From Thalassobius vesicularis (GTDB lineage: Bacteria > Pseudomonadota > Alphaproteobacteria > Rhodobacterales > Rhodobacteraceae), in contig NZ_SSMD01000002.1 of the NCBI RefSeq assembly GCF_004799325.1, forward strand, positions 310,001-374,000: DNA of 64,000 nucleotides, in the 5' to 3' direction. Shown one piece after another: positions 25,195 through 35,874 of this stretch; the stretch's first letter is position 1; each line of letters opens with the position of its first letter. The notes under the pieces are model-generated. The model did not search any database, was not told the origin of the DNA, and saw only the letters and a list, made by a program, of their open reading frames with translations. Position numbers and translations under genes: made by a program.

Positions 25195-25651
25195 AGATCA
25201 GGGTGAACAGACGCCGGGCCGTGTCCGTATCCACCTCGGCCTTGCCCTCCAGACGTTCCTGAAGGATGCGGGCGCCTTCATTGTGGATGCCCCGGCGCGC
25301 CATGTCGATGGTTTCGATCTGGCTGGGCGGCAGGTTTTTCACGGCGTCGAAATAGCTTTCGCAGATCGACCAGTAGTCTTTGACGACCTGACGGAAGGGC
25401 GACAGGCTCAGGTGGAACTCCGCCGCCTTTTCCCCCGCTTCCGAGGCGATATCGAACACCAGCCGCTTCTCCTTGATCGACAGGCCCACGTGGTAGGGGC
25501 CTTCGGGGACGACGCGATCGTCACGCTTGGGCAGGTCGAACGAGTTCTCCTCCAGCAGGTCGAACATCGCGACTTTGCGCTCCTGCTCGATCTCGGGCGT
25601 CGGCGGAGGGAGGTTGCTGTCGTCCAGCTCGATATGGGTAATCCGGGACAT
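25172..25651 (-). CDS. UPF0262 family protein
   Basis: The 159-residue protein MSRITHIELDDSNL... matches the alphaproteobacterial UPF0262 family in length and pattern (VGLSIKEKRLVFDI, then LSPFRQVVKDYWSICESYFDA, then DMARRGIHNEGA). The family has no assigned function. It lies 11 bp after hisD and overlaps the phosphatase gene, the usual order in this group. Confidence 0.88.
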   Translation of the reverse strand: MSRITHIELDDSNLPPPTPEIEQERKVAMFDLLEENSFDLPKRDDRVVPEGPYHVGLSIKEKRLVFDIASEAGEKAAEFHLSLSPFRQVVKDYWSICESYFDAVKNLPPSQIETIDMARRGIHNEGARILQERLEGKAEVDTDTARRLFTLICVLHFGA

Positions 25652-25662
25652 GGGGGTCGTCC

Positions 25663-26964
25663 TTACTCGTTCAGGTGGTCGAGGCGGGCGCGCACGGACA
25701 GGCCGTGTGCTTCCAGGCTTTCAGAGATTGCCAGCGTTTCAGCGGCGGGTCCAATGGCGCGCAGCGCCGCGGGGGTCATCTTGGCCAGCGTGGTGCGCTT
25801 GACGAAGTCCATCACGCTCAGACCCGACGAAAACCGCGCCGAACGCGCCGTGGGCAGGACGTGGTTGGGGCCACCGACGTAATCGCCGATCGCCTCGGGC
25901 GTCCAGCCGCCCAGAAAGATCGCGCCCGCATGGGTGATCTTTTCGGCCAGACCGTCGGGATCGGCCACGCACAGCTCCAGGTGCTCGGGGGCGACGCGGT
26001 TCGATAGGGCGGCGGCCTGATCCAGATCGTTCACCATAATGACCGCGCCGTAATCGCGCCAACTGGCCCCGGCAATCGCGCGGCGCTCCAGCGTTTCCAG
26101 ATGCTTGTCGACCGCGGCAGAGACCGCCTTGGCCAGATCGGCGCTGTCGGTAATCAGGATGGACTGCGCGCTTTCGTCATGCTCGGCCTGGCTCAGTAGG
26201 TCCAGCGCGATCCAGTCGGGATTGGCGTCCTTGTCGGCGATCACCAGAATCTCGGACGGCCCGGCGATCATGTCAATACCGACCTTGCCGAACACCCGCC
26301 GCTTGGCTGCCGCGACAAAGGCGTTGCCCGGCCCGGTGATCTTGTCCACCGGCGCAATGCTTTCGGTGCCATAGGCCAGGGCGGCCACAGCCTGCGCGCC
26401 ACCAATGCGATAAACCTCGTCCACCCCGGCGATCCGCGCGGCCAGCAGAACCAGCGGATTCGCCACACCATCCGGCGTCGGCACCACGATGGCCAACCGC
26501 CCAACCCCGGCCACCTTGGCGGGGATCGCGTTCATCAGCACCGACGAGGGATAGGAGGCCAACCCGCCCGGCACATACAGCCCCGCCGCCGAGACCGGAG
26601 TCCAGCGCCAGCCCAACTGGGCGCCGCTTTCGTCGGTCCAATAGGCATCCTCGGGCATCTGGCGTTCATGGTAGGCGCGGATACGTACAGCCGCCAGTTC
26701 CAGCGCGGCGCGTTCGGCCTCTGGCACCTGCGCTACGTAGGCGTCGATCTCGGCCTCGGAAAAGCGCAGGGTTTCAGGCGTCAGTTGCAGACGGTCAAAC
26801 CGGGCGGTCAGGTCAATCACCGCCGCATCACCGCGCGCCCGCACATCCGCGATGATCCCGGCCACGACGTCATCCACATCGGGGCTGTCCTCGCGCTTGG
26901 CGCCCAGCAGGGCGGCAAAGGTGGCTTCGAAATCGGCGTCGGATGCGTTCAGAAATACAGGCAT
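25663..26964 (-). CDS. hisD: Histidinol dehydrogenase
   Basis: The 433-residue enzyme oxidises L-histidinol to histidine in two NAD-dependent steps. Diagnostic segments are YVPGGLASYPSSVLMN, ITGPGNAFVAAAKRRVFG, DLLSQAEHDESAQSILIT (zinc and catalytic Glu-His region) and RVAPEHLELCVADP. The final motif is YVGGPNHVLPTARSARFSSG. The ATG at 26964 begins the conserved MPVFLNASDADFE; the long upstream extension in frame is spurious. It is separated from the DUF2948 gene by 95 bp and is followed closely by the UPF0262 gene. Confidence 0.97.
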   Translation of the reverse strand: MPVFLNASDADFEATFAALLGAKREDSPDVDDVVAGIIADVRARGDAAVIDLTARFDRLQLTPETLRFSEAEIDAYVAQVPEAERAALELAAVRIRAYHERQMPEDAYWTDESGAQLGWRWTPVSAAGLYVPGGLASYPSSVLMNAIPAKVAGVGRLAIVVPTPDGVANPLVLLAARIAGVDEVYRIGGAQAVAALAYGTESIAPVDKITGPGNAFVAAAKRRVFGKVGIDMIAGPSEILVIADKDANPDWIALDLLSQAEHDESAQSILITDSADLAKAVSAAVDKHLETLERRAIAGASWRDYGAVIMVNDLDQAAALSNRVAPEHLELCVADPDGLAEKITHAGAIFLGGWTPEAIGDYVGGPNHVLPTARSARFSSGLSVMDFVKRTTLAKMTPAALRAIGPAAETLAISESLEAHGLSVRARLDHLNE

Positions 26965-27059
26965 GGTCCCTCCGGGCTTCGCACCGACATAGCCGCCCCG
27001 CGCCCCGGCCTCAAGCCTTTGCGCGGCCCGCCCGTCATCTTGCTGACATAACTGCCTGT

Positions 27060-27536
27060 TCAGGCGCCTTCCGGGTGCCCCGGCACATGCCCCGAGGGCG
27101 CACGATAGGGCCGCGTCACGTCGCGCAGCGAGACCTCCAGCGCCTCGACCTGCAACCGGATCGCGCCGTCGCCCGCCAGCACCAGTTCGACCACGCCCGA
27201 GGGTGCCTCGCCTTCTTGCCAATCCAGCGACAGCAGCGACAGGATCATGTCCGCCTCGCCGCGGGGCACGCCTTGCGAGGCGACACGCTGCACGTTTTCG
27301 AACACCAGAACGGATTGGACCCGCTCGGCCCCGTGGCGGTCGCGCCCGGCGTCTTCCCAGCGGAATCGGTTCAGCAGCAGTGCAAACCGCTGTTCCTTGG
27401 CCAGCCAACGCATTTCCGAGGCCGGGAACACCGCATCCTGCACCAGCGCCGAGATCACCTTCAGGTCGTCGCCATCCAGCGCGCCCAGGTTCAGCGGGGC
27501 TTCGCGCCCGTCCTCGAAACGTGCGTCCTGCGTCAT
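27060..27536 (-). CDS. DUF2948 family protein
   Basis: The 158-residue protein, with [19 protein letters not shown] near its start and LLNRFRWED in the middle, matches DUF2948. This family lies between murA and hisD in many Alphaproteobacteria and has no known function. Its ATG overlaps the murA stop by four bases, so it is coupled to murA translation. Confidence 0.87.
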   Translation of the reverse strand: MTQDARFEDGREAPLNLGALDGDDLKVISALVQDAVFPASEMRWLAKEQRFALLLNRFRWEDAGRDRHGAERVQSVLVFENVQRVASQGVPRGEADMILSLLSLDWQEGEAPSGVVELVLAGDGAIRLQVEALEVSLRDVTRPYRAPSGHVPGHPEGA

Positions 27537-28804
27537 TGGCCCTTTACCCGTTCGATTTTCGCGCCGACATTGCCCAGCTTTTCCTCGACCCGTTCATAGC
27601 CGCGGTCCAGGTGGTAGACACGGTTGACGATGGTTTCGCCCTCGGCCGCCAGACCCGCCAGAATCAACGAGACCGAGGCCCGCAGGTCCGTCGCCATCAC
27701 CGGCGCGCCGCGCAGCTTGGCCACGCCCGTGACCTTGGCGGTGCCGCCGTGCACTTCGATCTTGGCACCCATCCGGGTCAGTTCGGGGGCGTGCATGAAA
27801 CGGTTTTCAAAGATCGTCTCGTGGAGGTCGCTGGTGCCCTCGGCGGTGCACATCAGCGCCATGAATTGTGCTTGCAGATCAGTGGGAAAGCCGGGGAACG
27901 GTTCGGTCGTGACGTTCACGGCCTTGACCCGGCCCCTGGTGTTACTGACGACAAGGCCGGTGTCGGTCTGAGTGATTTCGATCCCGGTTTCCTCGAGCTT
28001 TTGGCAGAACGCCTCCAGCAGGTCGCGGCGGCCGCCCAGCAGCTCGACCGAGCCGCCGGCAATGGCGGGGGCCAGCATGTAGGTGCCCAGCTCGATCCGG
28101 TCGGTGACCACGGGGTGGGTCGCGCCGTGCAGACGGTCGACGCCCTGAATGGTGATGGTGCTGGTGCCCTCGCCCTCGATCTGCGCGCCCATCTTGCGCA
28201 GGCAGTCGGCCAGATCGACGATCTCGGGCTCGCGCGCGGCGTTTTTCAGAACGGTGGTGCCCTTGGCCAGCGTGGCGGCCATCAGCGCGTTTTCGGTCGC
28301 ACCGACAGAGGCAAACGGGAAGTCGACGATACCGCCCTTCAGGCCGCCCGCAGGGGCCTTGGCGTGGACGTAGCCGTCGCGCAGGTCTAGCTCGGCGCCC
28401 ATCGCCTCCAGCGCCTTCAGGTGCAGGTCGACGGGGCGCGCGCCAATCGCGCAGCCGCCGGGCAGCGACACAATCGCATGGCCTTCGCGCGCCAGCATCG
28501 GCCCCAACACAAGGATCGAGGCGCGCATCTTGCGCACGATGTCATAGTCGGCGGTGTGGTTGTTCAGGTCGTGGCTGGACATCGCCAGCACCTTGCCGCC
28601 CTGCATCGAGGTGACCTCGGCCCCCAGCGATTGCAGCAGCGTCGTCATGGTGCGGATGTCCGACAGGCGCGGCGCGTTGGTCAGCGTCAGCGGCTCGTCC
28701 GACAACAGAGTCGCGGGCATCAGCGTCAGGCAGGCGTTCTTGGCCCCGGCGATCGGAATGCTGCCATTCAGCGGGCCATTGCCCGTCACGAGAATCGAAT
28801 CCAT
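27533..28804 (-). CDS. murA: UDP-N-acetylglucosamine 1-carboxyvinyltransferase
   Basis: The 423-residue EPSP-synthase-fold enzyme transfers enolpyruvate from PEP to UDP-GlcNAc, the first committed step of peptidoglycan synthesis. K22 (in GAKNAC) and the PEP-binding Cys C118 (in [14 protein letters not shown]) are present, so it should be fosfomycin-sensitive in principle. It shares one base with the stop of the small upstream gene (TGATG). Confidence 0.97.
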   Translation of the reverse strand: MDSILVTGNGPLNGSIPIAGAKNACLTLMPATLLSDEPLTLTNAPRLSDIRTMTTLLQSLGAEVTSMQGGKVLAMSSHDLNNHTADYDIVRKMRASILVLGPMLAREGHAIVSLPGGCAIGARPVDLHLKALEAMGAELDLRDGYVHAKAPAGGLKGGIVDFPFASVGATENALMAATLAKGTTVLKNAAREPEIVDLADCLRKMGAQIEGEGTSTITIQGVDRLHGATHPVVTDRIELGTYMLAPAIAGGSVELLGGRRDLLEAFCQKLEETGIEITQTDTGLVVSNTRGRVKAVNVTTEPFPGFPTDLQAQFMALMCTAEGTSDLHETIFENRFMHAPELTRMGAKIEVHGGTAKVTGVAKLRGAPVMATDLRASVSLILAGLAAEGETIVNRVYHLDRGYERVEEKLGNVGAKIERVKGQ

Positions 28805-28968
28805 CAGTCCTGCCCTTCGTCGTTGTTTTCGCTGGCATTTTCCTGGCCCGAGCGCGCCTTGGCCTGGGCCTTTCTGCGGGCCATATTGGCCTTTAGCGCA
28901 GCCTTCAAGCGGTCCTCGCGCGCGAGGGGCTTTTTCGGGGGTTTTGTGCCGGGTGTTTTCTGCTCCAT
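28804..28968 (-). CDS. Small basic hypothetical protein upstream of murA
   Basis: The 54-residue Lys/Ala/Arg-rich protein ([20 protein letters not shown], then [10 protein letters not shown]) has an acidic tail (SENNDEGQD). It has no domain I recognise. The ATG at 28968 is preferred over an in-frame start at 29019 because similarity to a charged helix begins there. Short proteins of this type precede murA in relatives. It is coupled to murA by a one-base overlap. Confidence 0.6.
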   Translation of the reverse strand: MEQKTPGTKPPKKPLAREDRLKAALKANMARRKAQAKARSGQENASENNDEGQD

Positions 28969-29085
28969 GACGCGTTCATACATTAGGGTGAAAAAAGCGT
29001 CCAGATTGGGCTTGCACACCGATTCATTTACCGCTAATCAGCGCTCCACGGTCGGACGGGACACACCGGACGACACGGAAACGGC

Positions 29086-29160
<75 letters not shown>

Positions 29161-29186
29161 TCTTCCCCCAAAACCGCACCACGCCA

Positions 29187-29207
29187 CCGCCAGACAGGCG
29201 GATTTTT
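29187..29207 (+). terminator. Terminator after tRNA-Thr
   Basis: CCGCC-AGACA-GGCGG is followed by ATTTTT 26 bp past the tRNA, consistent with tRNA transcript termination. Confidence 0.7.
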
Positions 29208-29538
29208 ACGTGCGTTTTCAAATCATTACAGGTTTTACAGCGAATCCCCCGCGCCATATGCACCGTGCGCCCACAGGCCCCACAAAACGCCTGACAGCAA
29301 AGCTGCGCAACCTTCAACCGACCGACCACAACCGGCAAAAAACAGGCACTGGCGGACGCTTTGCCGGGGCCGACATGCGTGGGGCCCCGCCCCGGCGCTG
29401 CGCCACTGGCACAGACGCAGCCGTGGCAAAATTCCACAGGGTTTGTGGGATTCGGTCCGCAAACCACAGGGAAAGCCCCGGGGGCCGCCGTACGGCCTGC
29501 TGAGGCGGCGTTAACCCTGTCCGGCCACACTGCCCCGC
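29208..29538. other. Intergenic stretch without a supportable gene
   Basis: Several frames are open here on both strands but none has a ribosome-binding site or recognisable protein sequence. One also runs through the tRNA. A GTTAACC motif lies at about 29511-29517, just before the next gene. Nothing else stands out. Confidence 0.6.
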
Positions 29539-29847
29539 ATGAGCCACATGACCCGCCTGACCCCGTATCGCATCACCTCGCTGACCGAGTTCCGCCAGTC
29601 CTGCGGCGAGGGCATGCACTGGGTCCACGGCATGGGCAACCGGCTGTGGATCACCCGCTACGGCCGCGCCGTGGCCGCGCTGGTGCCGATGCACCAATGC
29701 GAACTGCTGGAGACCTGGGAAACCCGCAGCCTGCGCGAGGAACGCACCCGGATGGAGGACAACTATCGCCGCTGGAAACGCGTCAAAGGCGCAACCGACG
29801 AACCCGCCCTGTTCAACTGGAATCTGCGGGATCAACTGCGGGAGTGA
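29539..29847 (+). CDS. Phd/YefM-like antitoxin-type protein, no toxin partner
   Basis: The 102-residue protein has YRITSLTEFRQSCGEGMHWV and then RLWITRYGRAVAALVPMHQCELLE, the Phd/YefM pattern with the TRYGRAVAALVP core. A charged C-terminal helix (ERTRMEDNYRRWKRVKG) follows. That region binds the toxin in true antitoxins. No toxin gene is adjacent: tRNA-Thr is upstream and a convergent lipoprotein is downstream. A second, different Phd-like gene lies at 12055. It may act as a regulator or solitary antitoxin. Confidence 0.65.
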   Translation: MSHMTRLTPYRITSLTEFRQSCGEGMHWVHGMGNRLWITRYGRAVAALVPMHQCELLETWETRSLREERTRMEDNYRRWKRVKGATDEPALFNWNLRDQLRE

Positions 29848-29856
29848 CTATGCCGC

Positions 29857-30204
29857 TTACTCGCAATCAATACGAGGCTGCTCGAAACCAACAACGGTGA
29901 AACTTTTCGCTGAGTTCGGTTTGGCGTAGAGCGTGTAGTAGCAGCTGTTGGAGTAGATACCGCCACCATATGTCTGCGCAGTAGCCATACCGCCATAGGT
30001 ATTGATGGTTGTCGTGGACGGCATAAAGAACTCTTCCTGAATATGCCATTGGAACGCGTGCCGACCGTCAGGCATTTCAAATCTGTTCATCGGCGGCCCG
30101 TACTGAACATACACTTCCGAGATGTCTTTCCCCACAAATCCTTCCATGATTTGAGACGCACATCCGGCAAGAAGCATCATCCCGACTAATAGTATCGTTT
30201 TCAT
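29857..30204 (-). CDS. Predicted lipoprotein, AT-rich gene
   Basis: The 115-residue protein has a lipoprotein signal peptide (MKTILLVGMMLLAGC) with lipobox LLAGC, so Cys15 would be lipidated. The mature part (DISEVYVQYGPPMNRFEMPDG, then Tyr/Gly/Ser/Thr-rich) resembles small outer-membrane-anchored lipoproteins that track with SmpA/OmlA-like folds, but I cannot assign it. The ATG at 30204 was chosen for the signal peptide. The gene and its upstream region (30205-30340) are clearly AT-richer than the surroundings, suggesting transfer. Confidence 0.7.
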   Translation of the reverse strand: MKTILLVGMMLLAGCASQIMEGFVGKDISEVYVQYGPPMNRFEMPDGRHAFQWHIQEEFFMPSTTTINTYGGMATAQTYGGGIYSNSCYYTLYAKPNSAKSFTVVGFEQPRIDCE

Positions 30205-30342
30205 ACGAACCCCAATTTGCGACAATATCTACTTGGGATTGTGTATATGATATTGAATTTATCGTAAATATTGTTTGACACCACGATGCGCGTGAGGTGC
30301 ATCGAGTGATGAAGGCAAAATCGGTTCCGCAATATTCCAAAG

Positions 30343-30370
30343 AAAAAGCCCGCCGGCTGGCGGGCTTTTT
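30343..30370 (-). terminator. Intrinsic terminator of lepA
   Basis: AAAAAGCCCGCC-GGCT-GGCGGGCTTTTT is perfect and lies 3 bp past the lepA stop. It has T runs on both strands, so it could also act for plus-strand transcription. Confidence 0.92.
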
Positions 30371-30372
30371 GA

Positions 30373-32172
30373 TCAGCTGTCCATCTTGAGGGCCGAGATG
30401 AACGCCTCTTGCGGGATCTCGACCTTGCCGAACTGGCGCATCTTCTTCTTACCGGCCTTCTGCTTTTCCAGCAGTTTCTTTTTCCGGGTGGCGTCGCCGC
30501 CGTAGCATTTCGCGGTCACGTCCTTGCGCAGGGCCGACAGGGTCTCGCGCGCGATGACCTTGCCGCCGATGGCCGCCTGGATCGGGATCTTGAACATGTG
30601 GCGCGGGATCAGGTCCTTGAGCTTTTCGCACATGGCGCGGCCACGGGTTTCGGCGCGGTCGCGGTGCACCATCATCGACAGCGCGTCCACGGGTTCGTCA
30701 TTCACCAGGATCTGCATCTTCACGAGGTTATCCTCGCGGTAGCCGATCATCTGGTAGTCGAAGGACGCGTAGCCCTTGGTCACCGATTTCAGACGGTCGT
30801 AGAAGTCGAACACCACCTCGTTCAGCGGCAGGTCATAGACCACCATCGCGCGGGTGCCGGCATAAGTCAGGTCCATCTGGATACCGCGGCGATCCTGGCA
30901 CAGCTTCAGCACGTCGCCCAGGTATTCGTCGGGCACCATGATGGTGGCCTTGATGCGGGGTTCCTGAACGTGGTCGACATAGGTCAGGTCGGGCATGTCG
31001 GCGGGGTTGTGCAGCTCCTGCATCGTCCCGTCCTTCATGTGCAGGTGATAAACCACCGAGGGCGCCGTGGTGATCAGGTCCAGATCGTATTCACGCTCCA
31101 GACGGTCACGGATCACCTCAAGGTGCAGCAGGCCCAGGAAACCGCAGCGGAAGCCAAAGCCCAGCGCTGCCGAAGTTTCCATTTCCGAGCTGAAGCTGGC
31201 GTCGTTCAGCTGCAGCTTTTCGATGGCATCCCGCAGCGCCTCGAAATCATTCGCATCGACCGGGAACAGCCCGCAGAACACCACCGGGATCGACGGCTTG
31301 AAGCCCGGCAGCGCCTGCGCGCAGGGCTTCTTGTCATGGGTGATGGTGTCGCCGACCTTGGTGTCGCGCACCTGCTTGATCTGCGCGGTGAAAACGCCGA
31401 TCTCGCCCGGGCCGAGTTCCGGAAAATCCACCATCTGCGGCTTCAGCACGGCCAGCTTGTCGATCTTGTAGGCCGCGCCGGTGCGCATCATCTTGATCTG
31501 GTCGCCCTTCTTGATGACGCCGTCGATGACGCGGATCAGAACGACCACGCCCAGATAGGGGTCGTACCAGCTGTCCACCAGCATCGCCTTCAGCGGCGCG
31601 TCGCGCTCGCCCTTGGGGGCGGGCAGACGGTGCACGATCGCCTCCAGCACGTCGGGAATGCCCAGACCGCTTTTGGCGGAAATCGGAATCGCATCCTGTG
31701 CGTCGATGCCGATCACGTCCTCGATGTTTTCCTTTACCCGCTCGGGGTCGGCGGCGGGCAGGTCGATCTTGTTCAGCACCGGCACGATCTCGTGATCGGC
31801 GTCCAGCGCCTGGTACACGTTGGCCAGCGTCTGCGCCTCAACGCCCTGGCTTGCGTCGACCACCAACAGCGATCCCTCGACCGCCTGCATCGACCGGCTC
31901 ACCTCATAGGCAAAGTCGACGTGACCGGGCGTGTCGATCAGGTTCAGCACATAGGTCTCGCCGTTCTTGGCGATATACTCGATCCGGACCGAGTTGGCCT
32001 TGATGGTGATGCCCCGCTCCCGCTCGATATCCATCGCGTCGAGCATCTGGGCCTTCATGTCCCGCTCGGCCACGGTGTTCGTGGATTGGATCAGCCGGTC
32101 GGCCAGGGTGGATTTCCCGTGGTCGATATGGGCAACGATGGAAAAATTGCGGATATGGGCGAGGTCTGTCAT
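30373..32172 (-). CDS. lepA: Elongation factor 4 (LepA)
   Basis: The 599-residue translational GTPase has the expected order. G1 is AHIDHGKST (about residues 11-19), G2 lies in [11 protein letters not shown]3 is DTPGHVDF and G4 is NKIDLP. The EF-G-like domains and the LepA-specific C-terminal domain follow ([20 protein letters not shown]). LepA binds ribosomes and affects initiation and elongation under stress. The ATG at 32172 starts [13 protein letters not shown]; a 12-codon extension upstream is not supported. Confidence 0.97.
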   Translation of the reverse strand: MTDLAHIRNFSIVAHIDHGKSTLADRLIQSTNTVAERDMKAQMLDAMDIERERGITIKANSVRIEYIAKNGETYVLNLIDTPGHVDFAYEVSRSMQAVEGSLLVVDASQGVEAQTLANVYQALDADHEIVPVLNKIDLPAADPERVKENIEDVIGIDAQDAIPISAKSGLGIPDVLEAIVHRLPAPKGERDAPLKAMLVDSWYDPYLGVVVLIRVIDGVIKKGDQIKMMRTGAAYKIDKLAVLKPQMVDFPELGPGEIGVFTAQIKQVRDTKVGDTITHDKKPCAQALPGFKPSIPVVFCGLFPVDANDFEALRDAIEKLQLNDASFSSEMETSAALGFGFRCGFLGLLHLEVIRDRLEREYDLDLITTAPSVVYHLHMKDGTMQELHNPADMPDLTYVDHVQEPRIKATIMVPDEYLGDVLKLCQDRRGIQMDLTYAGTRAMVVYDLPLNEVVFDFYDRLKSVTKGYASFDYQMIGYREDNLVKMQILVNDEPVDALSMMVHRDRAETRGRAMCEKLKDLIPRHMFKIPIQAAIGGKVIARETLSALRKDVTAKCYGGDATRKKKLLEKQKAGKKKMRQFGKVEIPQEAFISALKMDS

Positions 32173-32251
32173 GGCCTGCGATATGATGCGGATTCGAGCG
32201 CCGGTCAATGGGTCAGATGCGCCCCGCCCCTTGTTTCCAAAGCGCGCGACC

Positions 32252-32290
32252 CTGTTTCTTTCTGACCAAAATACTCCCGCCGGAGGCGTC
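32252..32290 (-). repeat. Intergenic repeat A, half copy
   Basis: TTTCTTTCTGACCAAAATAC followed by TCCCGCCGGAGGCG matches the copies at 23694 and 58337. It lies 32 bp past the UspA stop on that strand, before lepA. Confidence 0.65.
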
Positions 32291-32322
32291 CCGGGCCCTC
32301 AGCCCGCGCCGCCCCCAGTGTT

Positions 32323-32730
32323 TCAGCGCAACACGTGCACCGCGCAGCGGGCATGCCGCACCACCGCCGTCGCGGTCGAGCCCAGCAGAAAATCCTGCAT
32401 CCCCGGCCGGTGCGAGGCGATCACGATGCAATCCACGCCGTTTTCCGCAGCCCAATCCACGATGGTGCGGCCCGAATGCCCCTCGACCACCACGGCCTCG
32501 GCGTTCGGCAGGGCAACGCCCAGCGCGGCCAGCTCGGTTTCGATGGCGATGCGCGATTCGGCGATGTAGTCGGTCGGCATGTAGGAAATCGCGTAGCCGG
32601 GGATATGCTCCATCACGTGGATCAGGGTGATCTTTCCCCCCTCTTCACACAGGGCCTCGGCCACTTCGATGGCACCGGCGGCGTTGCGGTCACTGTCAAA
32701 GGAAACGGGCACAAGGATATTCGTGTACAT
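32323..32730 (-). CDS. Universal stress protein (UspA family)
   Basis: The 135-residue Usp-fold protein starts MYTNILVPVSFD and contains DCIVIASHRPGMQDFLLGSTATAVV. The G-x2-G-x9-G-S/T nucleotide loop is only partly matched, so ATP binding is uncertain. AGGAGG lies seven bases before the ATG at 32730. It is divergent from the DUF2892 gene, and an FNR-like box lies 55-68 bp upstream, which suggests induction under low oxygen. Confidence 0.92.
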   Translation of the reverse strand: MYTNILVPVSFDSDRNAAGAIEVAEALCEEGGKITLIHVMEHIPGYAISYMPTDYIAESRIAIETELAALGVALPNAEAVVVEGHSGRTIVDWAAENGVDCIVIASHRPGMQDFLLGSTATAVVRHARCAVHVLR

Positions 32731-32784
32731 GGCAGGGTCCTCCTGAGGTTTTGTCCATGGTGCGCCCAACGCCGCCTGCGCGCC

Positions 32785-32798
32785 TTGATACAGGTCAC
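32785..32798. promoter_or_regulatory. FNR/CRP-type box in the uspA/DUF2892 divergent region
   Basis: TTGATACAGGTCAC matches TTGAT-N4-ATCAA in 8 of 10 positions; GTCA-type right halves are common for FnrL in Rhodobacterales. It is 55 bp from the UspA ATG and 96 bp from the DUF2892 ATG. Confidence 0.5.
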
Positions 32799-32811
32799 GT
32801 ACAGATTTCTA

Positions 32812-32840
32812 TTGTATTCCGAATTTGGAATGTTTATATC
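32812..32840 (+). promoter_or_regulatory. DUF2892 promoter with embedded ATTC-N8-GAAT operator
   Basis: A -35 TTGTAT (32812-32817), a 17-bp spacer and a -10 TATATC (32835-32840) precede the DUF2892 gene by 53 bp. The dyad ATTCCGAATTTGGAAT (32816-32831) sits between them. It equals ATTC-N8-GAAT, the motif I recall for the persulfide-responsive repressor SqrR of Rhodobacter. DUF2892 membrane proteins often belong to sulfide or sulfane-sulfur regulons (BigR/SqrR). Bound repressor would block RNA polymerase. Confidence 0.65.
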
Positions 32841-32893
32841 AGGGTCATCCCGCCCAACGGCGGCCCCCAAAACCCTTGTAAAGGACCCTACCC

Positions 32894-33097
32894 ATGTCGA
32901 TTGATCGCGCAATGTTCCGTTTCGCTGGCATCATGGTGCTGCTGAGCGTCGTTCTGACCGTTTACGTGTCGCCCTATTTCATGTGGTTCACCGTGTTCAT
33001 CGGCGCGAATCTGCTGCAGTCGTCCTTCACCGGCTTTTGCCCGGCGGCCATGATCTTCAAAAAGCTGGGCTGCAAGTCCGGCTGCGCCTTCCAGTAA
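32894..33097 (+). CDS. DUF2892 (YgaP-type) inner-membrane protein
   Basis: The 67-residue protein has two hydrophobic segments (FAGIMVLLSVVLTVYVSPYF; FMWFTVFIGANLLQSSFTGF). The C-terminal GFCPAAMIFKKLGCKSGCAF carries several Cys residues. This matches DUF2892, the membrane domain fused to rhodanese in YgaP. The family is linked to handling of thiosulfate, sulfide or cyanide-related sulfur, although the exact activity is unproven. AAGGA lies nine bases before the ATG. The upstream operator suggests control by a persulfide sensor, and a strong terminator follows, so it is monocistronic. Confidence 0.88.
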   Translation: MSIDRAMFRFAGIMVLLSVVLTVYVSPYFMWFTVFIGANLLQSSFTGFCPAAMIFKKLGCKSGCAFQ

Positions 33098-33117
33098 GTC
33101 TTCCTCCAGAGACTGAG

Positions 33118-33147
33118 AAAGGCCGCGCTTTCGGGCGCGGCCTTTTT
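33118..33147 (+). terminator. Intrinsic terminator of the DUF2892 gene
   Basis: AAAGGCCGCGC-TTTCGG-GCGCGGCCTTTTT lies 20 bp after the stop. Confidence 0.92.
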
Positions 33148-33180
33148 GTATCTGCGAGTCTGTATCCGTGAGCGGGGCAA

Positions 33181-33384
33181 TCAGACCGAAGCGATCCCTT
33201 CGGAGCCTTCCCCGGTCATCCGGCCGATAATCCGGGTCAGGGGCAGCAGGAAGGCCGGGCCGAACAGCGCCAGGCCGAAATACACGACAAAAGCGGCGAT
33301 GGTGGAAAATCCAAAGCCGAGGAAACCTACAACCGCCGTCACGAAGCCGAGCACGCTGAACATCAGCAATACGACAAGTGCCAT
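33181..33384 (-). CDS. Small two-helix membrane protein
   Basis: The 67-residue protein starts MALVVLLMFSVLGFVTAVVG and continues with TIAAFVVYFGLALFGPAFLL, giving two transmembrane helices and a short acidic tail (MTGEGSEGIASV). The ATG at 33384 has GGAG eight bases upstream and is preferred to an upstream in-frame start that adds Arg-rich sequence. The family is not recognised. The gap 33385-33580 upstream holds no gene I can support. Confidence 0.65.
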   Translation of the reverse strand: MALVVLLMFSVLGFVTAVVGFLGFGFSTIAAFVVYFGLALFGPAFLLPLTRIIGRMTGEGSEGIASV

Positions 33385-33580
33385 TTGAGTCTCCGTTTTC
33401 ATCCATCTGGACATGAATTCGTAAATACAACGTAAACGGGAGAATATGGCTACATTGAGGCGAGTGGAAATTTTTCGCACGCGTGGCGGTTTTGTGCTGA
33501 ACAGTGCAGGGCGGCGTCGGGACGGGCTCAGGGGCAGAGGTCGGGCGCGGTTCGGGGTGCCCCCGGACGGCAGATATGGG

Positions 33581-33605
33581 AAGGGCGGCCACTTGGGCCG
33601 CCCTT
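33581..33605. terminator. Hairpin after ettA
   Basis: AAGGGCGGCC pairs perfectly with GGCCGCCCTT around ACTTG, 7 bp past the ettA stop. There is no T run, so it may be a 3'-end stabiliser rather than an intrinsic terminator. Confidence 0.5.
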
Positions 33606-33612
33606 CTCACGC

Positions 33613-35268
<1,656 letters not shown>

Positions 35269-35428
35269 GACGGACCTCGGGTTCGCAAATTCAGGTTGGG
35301 CCGTGTGATACCGGACCACGCGGGCGGGGGCAATCACTGTTGGCGCGTGATCTGGCGGCTGGGGCGGGTCTCTGTTATGGCGAGGGGGAAACGGGGCAAT
35401 GGCCCCCCTTGCAAACGGGAACCTCCTC

Positions 35429-35869
35429 ATGACTGCCAGCAAGCGCATCGTTCTGTCCAGCGACCACGCCGCCATTGATCTGCGGCGCGCCATTGCCGAT
35501 CACATCGCGGCCAAGGGCTATGACGTCACCGATATCGGCCCGATGACGACCGAAAGCACGCACTACCCCCTGCACGGCCAGGCGGCGGCGCAGAAGGTGG
35601 CCTCGGGTCAGGCGGATCTGGGCATCATCCTGTGCGGCACCGGCCAGGGCATCATGATGGCGGCCAACAAGGTCAAGGGCATCCGCTGCGGCGTGTGCTC
35701 GGACACGTTCTCGGCCCGGATGATCCGGATGCACAACAACGCCAACATCCTGTCCATCGGCGCGCGCGTCGTGGGCGAAGGGCTGGCGCTGGACATCGTC
35801 GACGCCTTCCTGGGTGCCGAGTTCGAGGGCGGCCGTCACGCCACCCGCGTGGACATGATCGAGGGCTGA
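35429..35869 (+). CDS. rpiB: Ribose 5-phosphate isomerase B (RpiB/LacAB family)
   Basis: The 146-residue protein [20 protein letters not shown]... has the RpiB motifs [25 protein letters not shown] and [16 protein letters not shown]. The Cys in GVCSD and the GTGxG loop line the active site. It interconverts ribose 5-phosphate and ribulose 5-phosphate; allose 6-phosphate-type activity is possible in this family. It is convergent with the MarR-GNAT gene, five bases apart. Confidence 0.92.
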   Translation: MTASKRIVLSSDHAAIDLRRAIADHIAAKGYDVTDIGPMTTESTHYPLHGQAAAQKVASGQADLGIILCGTGQGIMMAANKVKGIRCGVCSDTFSARMIRMHNNANILSIGARVVGEGLALDIVDAFLGAEFEGGRHATRVDMIEG

Positions 35870-35874
35870 GGCCC

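Noticed and set aside
30409-32265. Long plus-strand open frame opposite lepA
   Set aside because: The sequence is His/Gln/Arg/Val-rich without domains and mirrors lepA codons. There is no ribosome-binding site.
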